The position numbers and the translations under genes are program-made. A model generated the notes under the pieces. That model worked only from the letters and a program-made list of their open reading frames with translations, had not been told where the DNA came from and ran no database searches. This document shows positions 16,930 through 24,599 of a stretch of DNA of 38,837 bases, in pieces (the stretch's first letter is position 1; each line of letters begins with the position of its first letter). Origin of the DNA: Hellea sp. (GTDB taxonomy: Bacteria; Pseudomonadota; Alphaproteobacteria; Caulobacterales; Maricaulaceae); NCBI GenBank assembly GCA_020628425.1, contig JAHDEZ010000017.1, forward strand, positions 8,636 through 47,472, in the 5' to 3' direction.

Positions 16930-16950
16930 TTAAGGTTTAACAAAGGTTAA
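16930..16950 (-). promoter_or_regulatory. Cluster of three TTAA boxes upstream of the PopA-like gene (possible CtrA-type site)
   Basis: In the direction of transcription the 47-base gap holds TTAACC-TTTG-TTAAACC-TTAA, three TTAA elements ending about 17 bases before the ATG at 16913. CtrA boxes are TTAA-N7-TTAA with TTAACC half-sites; here the first pair has spacing N6. The match is imperfect and the site would lie inside the coding region if the TTG at 16943 were used. Confidence 0.3.
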
Positions 16951-16960
16951 AGGCGGACGG

Positions 16961-18865
16961 TTACCACCCGCAGCTGCGACCTTCGTTTTGTTCTTCAAGA
17001 TAAGTCTGAAGTGGCGCGAAGTATTCCAACAAGGCGGAACCATCCATATCCCGCGTACCAGTAAATGCCTCCAAGGCATCTGGCCAAGGCTTTGAAGCGC
17101 CCATTTCCATCATGTCGTTGAACTTCTCGCCTACCTGTTTGTTCCCGTAAATGGAGCATCGGTGCAGGGGGCCTTCATACCCTGACATATCGCAAGCCGC
17201 TTTGTGGAATTGGAACTGCAAGATGTAGGACAGGAAATACCGCATATAGGGCACATTGTTTGGGATATGATATTTTGCACCCGGATCAAACGCATTGACG
17301 GGGCGCTCAGATGGCGGACGAATGCCCTGATATTTCTCACGGAGTTCCCACCATCCAGTATTATATTCAGACGGGGAATATTCACCTGAGAATACATTCC
17401 ATCGCCACTGGTCAATCATAATGCCAAACGGCAAGAACGCGACTTTATCTAATGCCTGGCGCATCAAAAGCGCTGTGTCTTCATCCTCACCCGGGACCAT
17501 ATCAGCGTCCAACAGGCCGATTTCTACCAGGTAATCAGGCGTGACCGACAGGGCAATCATATCGCCTATGGCTTCATGGAAGCCATCATTTGCGCCGTTT
17601 TTGTAATAAAAAGGTTGGTCCTTATAGGCGCGCTGATAGAAATTGTGACCGAGTTCGTGGTGAACCGTTACAAAGTCCTCGCCAGTGATATAAGTACACA
17701 TTTTAATGCGAACGTCTTCTTTGTTGTCAACATCCCAGGCCGATGCGTGACAGGCGACTTCACGATCTGCCGGTTTCACAAAGAGAGAGCGTTCCCAAAA
17801 CGTTTCTGGTAACGGCTCAAAGCCAATCGAGGTGAAAAAGCCCTCGGCGGTTTCTACCATGTTGGTGACAGTGTATTCTTTCTCCTTGAGGAGCTTAGTG
17901 ATATCAACACCGTCTCCGGCATTAGGCGGTTGAACGATGTCATAAATATTGCCCCAGCTCTGAGCCCACATATTTCCGAGCAAATCTGCCCGAATAGGCT
18001 GATCCAACGGCACAACCTCGTCACCATATTCTTCATTTAATTCGTAACGGACATAACAGTGGAGCTCATCATAGAGCGGTTTGACCTGGCCCCATAAGCG
18101 GTCGGCTTCTTTCGCAAAAGCCTCAGCTTCCATGTCGTAACCACCGCGCCAAAGATCACCCGTGTCCCGGAAACCCAGTTCGCGCGACCCTTCATTGGCG
18201 ATATCGACAACTTTGGAGTAATCGCTCTTCATGGGGATGGAAACTTCACGCCATCCTTCCCAGACAGCTTGTAATTCTTCGGGATCTCTGGATGAAGCGA
18301 TGATTTTGGATAGCTCACCTAATGCCAGTTCTTTCTCGTTGTGGATGTATTTGCCCTGGCTATAGGTGGAACCAAGGCCTGTTGTGAGCTCTGATAACTC
18401 TTCCGCAGCACCTTCACGGTTGGGCGCTGGCAAAACGTTTCCGATTTTCAATACGTTTAATTTACGAGCCATATCTGCAGGCAAATCCAACTCATTGAAC
18501 TGTTTAGCATCATTTGCGAAGCGGGTTTTCATCTTGGCGTAGTCGGCACCGACTTTGGAGAGTAGCCAATTCGTATCCTCGTTGATGAAGTTTGCTTGTA
18601 CCCAACTCAGTCGATAGATAAATTCATCTTCTTTGGCCCACTCTTCTTCGACAGCTTCCAGGAATTCTTTGGCATCTTGAGCGGTTGGTGCGGCTTTTTT
18701 AATAGGCTCGACCATGGTTTCCTGGGGTGCCGGTGTTAGCGTTTCGGCAACGGTTTCTGAATCCGTTTTGACCGGCGTTTCAGCGGGTTCGGTTTCGGTT
18801 GAGTTTTGACATCCTGCCAATGCTATAGCTGACAGGCTGGCGGCTGTGAGAAACATGTTGCGCAT
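16961..18865 (-). CDS. M2-family (angiotensin-converting-enzyme-like) metallopeptidase lipoprotein
   Basis: 634 residues. The lipoprotein signal peptide ends at lipobox LAGC (Cys19), followed by an acidic Thr/Glu/Pro-rich linker to ~60, so the enzyme is exported and lipid-anchored. The zinc site is HELGH (403-407) with the third ligand Glu431 in GFHEAIGD. The 28-residue distance from first His to Glu equals that of human ACE (383 to 411), so the fold assignment is firm. Downstream blocks FLPFGIMIDQWRW, WWELREKYQGI and YFLSYILQFQFHKAAC also match M2. The family removes C-terminal dipeptides from peptides. The native bacterial substrate is unknown and may be peptides scavenged in the periplasm. 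It ends 47 bases before the PopA-like gene on the same strand. Confidence 0.93.
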   Translation of the reverse strand: MRNMFLTAASLSAIALAGCQNSTETEPAETPVKTDSETVAETLTPAPQETMVEPIKKAAPTAQDAKEFLEAVEEEWAKEDEFIYRLSWVQANFINEDTNWLLSKVGADYAKMKTRFANDAKQFNELDLPADMARKLNVLKIGNVLPAPNREGAAEELSELTTGLGSTYSQGKYIHNEKELALGELSKIIASSRDPEELQAVWEGWREVSIPMKSDYSKVVDIANEGSRELGFRDTGDLWRGGYDMEAEAFAKEADRLWGQVKPLYDELHCYVRYELNEEYGDEVVPLDQPIRADLLGNMWAQSWGNIYDIVQPPNAGDGVDITKLLKEKEYTVTNMVETAEGFFTSIGFEPLPETFWERSLFVKPADREVACHASAWDVDNKEDVRIKMCTYITGEDFVTVHHELGHNFYQRAYKDQPFYYKNGANDGFHEAIGDMIALSVTPDYLVEIGLLDADMVPGEDEDTALLMRQALDKVAFLPFGIMIDQWRWNVFSGEYSPSEYNTGWWELREKYQGIRPPSERPVNAFDPGAKYHIPNNVPYMRYFLSYILQFQFHKAACDMSGYEGPLHRCSIYGNKQVGEKFNDMMEMGASKPWPDALEAFTGTRDMDGSALLEYFAPLQTYLEEQNEGRSCGW

Positions 18866-18928
18866 AAAATTACCCCAGTGGTCTGATTTTCCTTGCTATT
18901 CGTATTCGTAAGCAGGATTTAAGCGCGG

Positions 18929-18948
18929 TCAAGCTGAACAAGGCTTGA
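18929..18948. promoter_or_regulatory. Short inverted repeat in the hemH / M2-peptidase divergent gap
   Basis: TCAAGC (18929-18934) and GCTTGA (18943-18948) form a perfect 6-bp inverted repeat with an eight-base spacer, 30 bases upstream of hemH. The 113-base gap must carry both divergent promoters. It could be an operator, but a repeat of this size can occur by chance. No clear Shine-Dalgarno precedes hemH. Confidence 0.25.
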
Positions 18949-18978
18949 AAATCGCAATTCAAAGACGGGTATTTTAGA

Positions 18979-19974
18979 ATGTCGAATAAAAAAGGGCTAA
19001 TATTGGTCAATCTAGGGTCCCCAGACGCTCCGACGGCAAAGGCTGTCCGTAAATATCTGTTTGAATTTCTACATGATAAGCGTGTTATCGAAACATCCCG
19101 TTGGATTTGGTGTCCGATTCTGCATGGAATCATTCTGAGGGTGCGCCCGGCTCGCTCTGCCAGAAACTACGCGAAAATTTGGAATGAATTTGATGGAAAA
19201 GATGGTGACGAAGCGCCTTTGGTTCGATTGACGCGAGCCCAGGGGCGCGGCGTTGCTAGTGAACTCGGTGGCAATGTGGTTGTCGATATAGCAATGCGCT
19301 ATGGAAATCCATCAATCCTTGATAGTCTCAAGCGAATGGAAGAACAGGGTATTACTGAGATCGCCGTCCTTCCACTTTATCCACAATATGCAGGGGCCAC
19401 AACGGCGTCTGTTTATGATGGATTTCATAAAGTCATGAAAAAGATGCGGGACGTTCCAAATCTTCGTTTTCTGCGCGATTACCACAAAGACCCAAGATAT
19501 ATCGGATTAATCGCAGACTCCATCACAGCACATATAGAGGAACGCGGAGAGCCGGATGTGATTCTGGCTTCATTTCACGGCATGCCGCAGTCTTATATCG
19601 ACAAAGGTGACCCTTATGCGACGGAATGTGAGACAACTGTCAATCTACTTCGGGATAGACTGGGATATCGCAAAGACAAGCTTCGCCTCACATTCCAATC
19701 CCGGTTCGGCCCCAAGGCGTGGTTGCAGCCTTATACGGATAAAGTCCTGGAAGTTTTACCGGAAGAGGGTGCAAGGTCGGTGGCTGTTTTGACGCCTGGC
19801 TTCGCCGCCGACTGTTTGGAAACCCTCGAAGAAATCAATATGGAGGCACGAGAAACCTTCATTGAATCTGGAGGTGAGAGATTTGAATATATACCTTGCC
19901 TCAATGCCGAAAAGGCGCATGTACATTTTCTGGCGGAAATGGCGCGAGAGCAACTCTTATCTGGATGGCTTTAG
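18979..19974 (+). CDS. hemH: Ferrochelatase
   Basis: 331-residue enzyme that inserts Fe2+ into protoporphyrin IX, the last step of protoheme synthesis, at the inner membrane. Visible motifs are the N-terminal LILVNLGSPDAPT, FLHDKRVIE, the AMRYGNPSI strand, LPLYPQYAGATTASVYDG, the active-site SFHGMP (His200), TFQSRFGPKAWLQPYTD and the C-terminal LTPGFAADCLETLEEI. The length is typical. The last 18 bases overlap the convergent P-loop kinase gene, so transcripts of the two are complementary at their 3' ends. No clear ribosome binding site precedes the ATG. Confidence 0.96.
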   Translation: MSNKKGLILVNLGSPDAPTAKAVRKYLFEFLHDKRVIETSRWIWCPILHGIILRVRPARSARNYAKIWNEFDGKDGDEAPLVRLTRAQGRGVASELGGNVVVDIAMRYGNPSILDSLKRMEEQGITEIAVLPLYPQYAGATTASVYDGFHKVMKKMRDVPNLRFLRDYHKDPRYIGLIADSITAHIEERGEPDVILASFHGMPQSYIDKGDPYATECETTVNLLRDRLGYRKDKLRLTFQSRFGPKAWLQPYTDKVLEVLPEEGARSVAVLTPGFAADCLETLEEINMEARETFIESGGERFEYIPCLNAEKAHVHFLAEMAREQLLSGWL

Positions 19975-20601
19975 GGCCAGCAGCAATTCATCCTCGGTAA
20001 GGTTGGGATTGAGAACAAATTTTGATGTAACAGTGACATCGGCCATATTGGCATACTCTTTTGCGCGTGACATGAGGAGCCGTGGATAACACTCAAAGAT
20101 ATTTTCCCGGTCTGTCAAATCAGCTTTTGGGCGATATTGGTTGCCCCAAATGAGCGGTTTTGGATTATCGAAGTAATCCCATTTCAATCGTTCAAGATCG
20201 CTCATTTCTGCTTTAATATGAATGACATAGAATTCTTCTTTAATTCGTCGACGTAAAGCTGGATCCACGTAAATCACACTGCCGGTCGTATCAAGAATTG
20301 TGGCGCCATTGGAATCCTCAATGGCCTTAATTGTTGCATGGGTTTCCATTTCTATGGATAAAGATTCGCGTTCAGCGTAACCATCTTCGTAAGGGTGACC
20401 TTGCCAGTCTGCAAACTCTTCCATTGTATCATGCCCCAATCTCTCCCAGATGAGTTTGTCAACTTCGATGAGGTCGTAGTCAAAATGCCCAGCGAAACGC
20501 CTGGCTGTGAATGACTTACCGATATTGGACATGCCGACAAAGGCCAGCTTCAAGGTTTTGTCTTCGTGTTGTTTTAGGAATTGTTTTGCAGAAAGCTTCA
20601 T
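19957..20601 (-). CDS. Small P-loop kinase-like protein (shikimate-kinase-like fold), substrate unknown
   Basis: 214 residues. Walker A GMSNIGKS is at 23-30, followed by an EVDKLIWER segment like the DxD/acceptor region of shikimate kinases and a hydrophobic strand GATILDTTGSVIYV in the place of their GGG loop. The C-terminal half has a lid-like RPKADLTDRENIFECYPRL region and then a long helix with LLMSRAKEYANMADVTV, again reminiscent of shikimate kinase. I do not recognise a characterised subfamily. The ATG overlaps the thrC stop by four bases (ATGA), so it is translated together with threonine synthase. The 3' end overlaps hemH by 18 bases. Candidate roles include phosphorylation of a small hydroxylated metabolite; a homoserine kinase role is conceivable from the neighbour but unsupported by sequence. 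Confidence 0.6.
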   Translation of the reverse strand: MKLSAKQFLKQHEDKTLKLAFVGMSNIGKSFTARRFAGHFDYDLIEVDKLIWERLGHDTMEEFADWQGHPYEDGYAERESLSIEMETHATIKAIEDSNGATILDTTGSVIYVDPALRRRIKEEFYVIHIKAEMSDLERLKWDYFDNPKPLIWGNQYRPKADLTDRENIFECYPRLLMSRAKEYANMADVTVTSKFVLNPNLTEDELLLALKPSR

Positions 20602-21956
20602 GACAATTTTATTTCAATTAAATTACGAAGAACGTCAAGTTCTGGCGCCGCAATTTCGACAACTTTCTCCATATTTGCTGCTTTTTGCAGGGCAGGCGGC
20701 AATGGAACATCGGTTCTGAGTATGCGTTCAACGCTATCTTGAAACTTCGCAGGATGGGCTGTTGCCACAGTGACTTGAACAAAATCGATGTCCACGTCCT
20801 GTGCAAAGGCATTCATAGCCATATGCCCGACGGCCGTATGAGGGCACATAACATATCCCGTTTCTGTATGAACTCTGCGCATATGCCGCTCGGTATCTGC
20901 GTCAGAAAAGGACGCTCCCCAGCAGACTTTTTGCACGTCTTCAAATTTGTTTTTGTATAGCTTCAATATACGCGGAAAATTATTAGGCCGGCCAATATCC
21001 ATTGCGTTAGAAAGTGTCGGAACCGATGGGCGCGGTATATATTCACCGCTCTCGAGATATTCCACAAAAGGATTATTAGAGTTATTCCCAATCACAAATC
21101 GATCAATTGGTGCACCCATGGCTTTTGCGATCAAGCCGCCGGTCAAATTCCCAAGATTGCCGGATGGAATAGAGTAAACTATCGGCAGATTTCCGTAAGC
21201 CGCTTTGATTTGAAGGCTTGTCCAGAAATAATAGAAACTTTGCGGAATGACGCGCCCAACATTAATTGAATTGGCCGACATAAGTTTGAATTCTTTGGAC
21301 ATTTTCTTGTCTGCAAATGCGTCTTTGACCAATTGTTGGCAGTCATCAAATGTTCCGTCCACTGCAATCGCGTGAACATTGGCCTTGCCACCTCCAATGG
21401 TTGTTAGTTGCTGTTCCTGAACTTTACTGACCCCGCCATTTGGAAACAGGATAAATACGTCAATCCCGTCCTGGTTCAGAAAGGCATCGCCTATAGCCCC
21501 GCCTGTGTCGCCGGATGTGGCAACCAAGATAACACGACGGTCACCTTTTTTCTGCATGATATGGCTGGCGGCACGGCCCATAAACCGGGCTGCGAAGTCT
21601 TTGAAGGCAAGCGTGGGGCCATGAAATAATTCCAGGAAAAAAGCATTTCCAGCAAGTTCGGGTGTAGCTGAGTCCAATTCATAACCATCTACAGTTTTGA
21701 GAGGCATTGGAAAATCATAGGCATCCCGACAAATGTTTTGAAGGTCCGCTTTCGTGAATTTGTTATCGACAAAATTGGAAGCGAGCTCAGCAGCGCAATC
21801 TGCAAATGATCTGGCTGATAATTCAGCACATTCAGACGGAGAATATTCCTTAATACTGGCAGGCATCCATAACCCGCCATCCGGAGCTAAACTTGCCAAT
21901 AGGGCTTTACTGAATGTAGCGGAAATCAGCGGATTTTTATGGGAATTGTAGAACAC
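20598..21956 (-). CDS. thrC: Threonine synthase
   Basis: 452-residue PLP enzyme that converts O-phosphohomoserine to L-threonine in the cytoplasm. The N-terminal domain begins FYNSHKNPLISATF with LAPDGGLWMP. The PLP lysine is Lys119 in FHGPTLAFKDFAARFMG, and the phosphate-binding region is VATSGDTGGAIGDAF. The later blocks NSINVGRVIPQSFYYFWT and YSIPSGNLGNLTGGL are typical of the bacterial (E. coli-like) class. The length is normal. It shares an ATGA overlap with the downstream P-loop kinase, whereas in many alphaproteobacteria an M16 peptidase follows thrC. No thrB homologue is visible in the window. Confidence 0.95.
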   Translation of the reverse strand: MFYNSHKNPLISATFSKALLASLAPDGGLWMPASIKEYSPSECAELSARSFADCAAELASNFVDNKFTKADLQNICRDAYDFPMPLKTVDGYELDSATPELAGNAFFLELFHGPTLAFKDFAARFMGRAASHIMQKKGDRRVILVATSGDTGGAIGDAFLNQDGIDVFILFPNGGVSKVQEQQLTTIGGGKANVHAIAVDGTFDDCQQLVKDAFADKKMSKEFKLMSANSINVGRVIPQSFYYFWTSLQIKAAYGNLPIVYSIPSGNLGNLTGGLIAKAMGAPIDRFVIGNNSNNPFVEYLESGEYIPRPSVPTLSNAMDIGRPNNFPRILKLYKNKFEDVQKVCWGASFSDADTERHMRRVHTETGYVMCPHTAVGHMAMNAFAQDVDIDFVQVTVATAHPAKFQDSVERILRTDVPLPPALQKAANMEKVVEIAAPELDVLRNLIEIKLS

Positions 21957-22019
21957 TTTTCAGTCTCAGCCTCGATTAAAGGAGGGTGTTATCACATTTG
22001 GAAGGGAAATAAATAGTTC

Positions 22020-22048
22020 TTGCAATAATTGTGGCATAATAATATATC
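22020..22048 (+). promoter_or_regulatory. Possible rpoZ promoter
   Basis: TTGCAA (22020-22025) and TATATC (22043-22048) are separated by 17 bases, about 60 bases upstream of the rpoZ ATG, within a run of AT-rich sequence. Several alternative -10 boxes (CATAAT, TAATAT) overlap, so the exact hexamer is uncertain. Confidence 0.35.
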
Positions 22049-22060
22049 CGCCAGAGTTTG

Positions 22061-22083
22061 AAGCGGCTGACGCCGCTTTTCTT
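22061..22083 (+). promoter_or_regulatory. Terminator-like stem-loop in the rpoZ leader (attenuator candidate)
   Basis: AAGCGGC (22061-22067), loop TGAC, GCCGCTT (22072-22078), then TTCTT. This is a perfect 7-bp GC-rich stem with a four-base loop and a short T-rich tail, ending 28 bases before the rpoZ start. No plus-strand gene precedes it; thrC runs the other way. It may attenuate rpoZ or end a short leader RNA. The T tract is weak. Confidence 0.45.
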
Positions 22084-22110
22084 GATTCCTGATAAGTTCT
22101 TGGAGACATC

Positions 22111-22485
22111 ATGGCCCGCGTAACAGTTGAAGACTGCGTCGAAGTTATCCCTAACCGTTTTGATTTGGTGCTTCTGGCATCTCATCGTTCCAGAAGCATT
22201 TCCGCAGGCGCGAGTCTGACTGTAGATCGTGACAACGATAAAACACCTGTTGTCGCTCTTCGTGAAATCGCTGACGAAACTTTGGACCTCAATGATTTGC
22301 GCGAAGGTCTCGTGACAGGTCTACAGCGTGTAATTCTTGATGATGATCTTCCAGAAGAAAAAGAAGAGGCACCGGTATTGGCGCTTGAACATGGTGAAAG
22401 TGAATTGCCGCAGGAAATGTCAGCGGATGATTTGATGAAGGCTCTTCAAGGCGATCGCGACAACGACTCTTCAAGCCGTTTTTAA
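22111..22485 (+). CDS. rpoZ: DNA-directed RNA polymerase omega subunit
   Basis: 124-residue omega subunit that helps beta-prime fold and stay in the RNA polymerase core. The N-terminal [33 protein letters not shown] block and the [12 protein letters not shown] segment are the conserved core. The C-terminal ~60 residues are acidic and variable, as in other alphaproteobacteria. GGAG lies six bases before the ATG. It is a single-gene transcript followed by a strong bidirectional terminator. The usual alphaproteobacterial neighbours (smpB, folK, relA/spoT) are not adjacent here. Confidence 0.96.
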   Translation: MARVTVEDCVEVIPNRFDLVLLASHRSRSISAGASLTVDRDNDKTPVVALREIADETLDLNDLREGLVTGLQRVILDDDLPEEKEEAPVLALEHGESELPQEMSADDLMKALQGDRDNDSSSRF

Positions 22486-22510
22486 AAAATACTTTTTATT
22501 TTGAGCATAA

Positions 22511-22536
22511 AAAAGCCGGGTTGAAACCCGGCTTTT
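22511..22536. terminator. Bidirectional intrinsic terminator between rpoZ and glnA
   Basis: AAAAGCCGGG (22511-22520), loop TTGAAA, CCCGGCTTTT (22527-22536), a perfect 10-bp stem. The plus strand continues CTTTT and the minus strand reads into TTTTTT, so it can end both rpoZ and the convergent glnA. Confidence 0.9.
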
Positions 22537-22555
22537 CTTTTGCTTGTCGTTCTGA

Positions 22556-23962
22556 CTAGCATTTGTAGTACAGGTCGAACTCGACTGGGTGAGGGTGCAT
22601 GTTGACACGATGCACTTCTTCCATCTTTAGCTCAATATACGCGTCGATCTGATCGTCATCGAAAACGCCGCCGGCCTTCAAGAAGTCACGGTCTCCGTCC
22701 AGAGCTTCGAGAGCTTCTTTTAGTGAACCACAAACCTGCGGAATTTGTGCGGCTTCTTCTGGTGGGAGATCATAAAGGTCCTTGTCCATTGGCTCGCCGG
22801 GATCAATTTTGTTCTTGATGCCGTCCAAACCAGCCATAAGCAAAGCCGTATAAGTCAGATATGGGTTTCCGGCTGGATCCGGGAAGCGGGCTTCCAAACG
22901 CTTACCATTGGCAGATGCTGTCCATGGAATACGGATAGAGGCAGAGCGGTTACGGCTTGAGTAAGCCAGCATAACAGGTGCTTCAAAACCTGGAACAAGT
23001 CGCTTGTATGAATTGGTCGATGCATTAGCAAAAGCGTTGATGGCTCGCGCGTGTTTGATGATGCCGCCGATATAATACAGGCATTCTTTAGACAGGCCAG
23101 CATATTCATTTCCAGCGAAAAGTGGCTTCCCGTCTTTCCAGATAGACTGGTGCACGTGCATACCTGTACCGTTATCATTCCACATCGGCTTTGGCATAAA
23201 GGTTGCCGTTTTGCCGTATGAATGTGCAACATTGTGCACGAGGTATTTATAAAGCTGCATGCCATCGCCCATCTCAAGGAGAGTCGCGAATTTCATACCC
23301 AGTTCGTGCTGAGCAGGGGCCACTTCGTGGTGGTGCTTTTCTGGTTTCAGTCCAAGCTGTGTCATGATGTCCAGCATTTCTGTCCGCATGTCCTGTGCAG
23401 AGTCGATCGGTGGTACTGGGAAGTAACCGCCTTTTGGACCGGGGCGATGCCCCATATTGCCACTGGCATAATGGGAGCCCGTATTTTCCGGCAATTCTGT
23501 CGAGTCAATCTCGTAACCGGTAATGTTCTTGTCCGTATTCCAACGCACATCGTCGAAAACGAAAAACTCAGCTTCGGGACCGAAATAGACCTGGTCGCCT
23601 ACATTGGCAGACTTCATATAAGTCTGAGCGGCCTTGGCTGTACTCCGTGGGTCACGGTTGTAGGCTTCACCTGTATCCGGCTCCAAAATGTCACAGAAGA
23701 TTGCCAGAGTAGGCTGCTGATAGAATGGATCCATCTTGGCTGTTTCCGTATCGGGCATCAGAACCATGTCTGACTCGTTGATATCTTTCCAGCCGCCGAT
23801 CGAAGAGCCGTCGAACATGGTGCCGTCGGCAAATAAATCCTCGTCACACATTTCCGCTGTGAATGTCACATGCTGCATTTTACCTTTTGGGTCGGTAAAG
23901 CGGAAATCAACATAGCCGATTCCCTCATCTTTAATTCTCTTTAGTACGTTGTCCACTGACAT
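22556..23962 (-). CDS. glnA: Glutamine synthetase, type I
   Basis: 468-residue ammonia-assimilating enzyme (glutamate + NH3 + ATP to glutamine), active as a dodecamer. Visible features are DGSSIGGW near residue 50, the [11 protein letters not shown] metal-ligand stretch, [30 protein letters not shown] and the ATP/glutamate motif [10 protein letters not shown]. The adenylylation tyrosine lies in [12 protein letters not shown] at Tyr397, the same number as in E. coli, so regulation by GlnE is expected. AGGA lies ahead of the ATG. It is 42 bases downstream of glnB, giving the classic glnB-glnA operon, and is closed by the bidirectional terminator shared with rpoZ. Confidence 0.98.
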   Translation of the reverse strand: MSVDNVLKRIKDEGIGYVDFRFTDPKGKMQHVTFTAEMCDEDLFADGTMFDGSSIGGWKDINESDMVLMPDTETAKMDPFYQQPTLAIFCDILEPDTGEAYNRDPRSTAKAAQTYMKSANVGDQVYFGPEAEFFVFDDVRWNTDKNITGYEIDSTELPENTGSHYASGNMGHRPGPKGGYFPVPPIDSAQDMRTEMLDIMTQLGLKPEKHHHEVAPAQHELGMKFATLLEMGDGMQLYKYLVHNVAHSYGKTATFMPKPMWNDNGTGMHVHQSIWKDGKPLFAGNEYAGLSKECLYYIGGIIKHARAINAFANASTNSYKRLVPGFEAPVMLAYSSRNRSASIRIPWTASANGKRLEARFPDPAGNPYLTYTALLMAGLDGIKNKIDPGEPMDKDLYDLPPEEAAQIPQVCGSLKEALEALDGDRDFLKAGGVFDDDQIDAYIELKMEEVHRVNMHPHPVEFDLYYKC

Positions 23963-24004
23963 GGTTAGTCCTTTCCCTAACTAAGACTGCTTTTGGTTTT
24001 ATGA

Positions 24005-24358
<354 letters not shown>

Positions 24359-24410
24359 TTACCGCTCGTGTTTAGAACGCCTGCGAACAGAGTCGACTTT
24401 TATTGGCGAG

Positions 24411-24516
24411 TTTCGGGGGATAAGTGTTCGGGTCAAAAAAATCGCCCAAATAATGTTCAGCGGGAATAGTGTCGATGAAAAAATGTGCATATTGTGTCTC
24501 GTTTAATCCCCCGAAA
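24411..24516. repeat. Separated 11-bp inverted repeat in the glnB-maeB divergent region
   Basis: TTTCGGGGGAT (24411-24421) and its exact reverse complement ATCCCCCGAAA (24506-24516) flank 84 bases of AT-rich DNA between the divergent glnB and maeB genes. The 256-base region must hold both promoters. The repeat could be paired sites for one regulator or ends of a long hairpin. I saw no convincing sigma-54 or NtrC consensus here. Confidence 0.5.
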
Positions 24517-24560
24517 GTGACTCGTATCGTAAATATAAAGCTTTCATACCATGTCGAACG

Positions 24561-24574
24561 GCGCTAATTAGCGC
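24561..24574. promoter_or_regulatory. 14-bp perfect palindrome upstream of maeB (operator candidate)
   Basis: GCGCTAATTAGCGC is a perfect dyad ending 25 bases before the TTG start of maeB and just upstream of its AGGAG. A site at this place would suit a dimeric repressor; no regulator gene is adjacent to name one. Confidence 0.4.
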
Positions 24575-24599
24575 GCTCAATGACAATTAGGAGAAGGTT

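Noticed and set aside
18945..18975. TTGAAA / TATTTT as a hemH promoter
   Set aside because: The spacer would be 19 bases and the start would fall at or after the hemH ATG, requiring a leaderless message from a poor promoter.
23222..23773. 183-codon plus-strand frame opposite glnA
   Set aside because: Entirely inside glnA, which is conserved end to end; the composition is that of a reverse-frame shadow.
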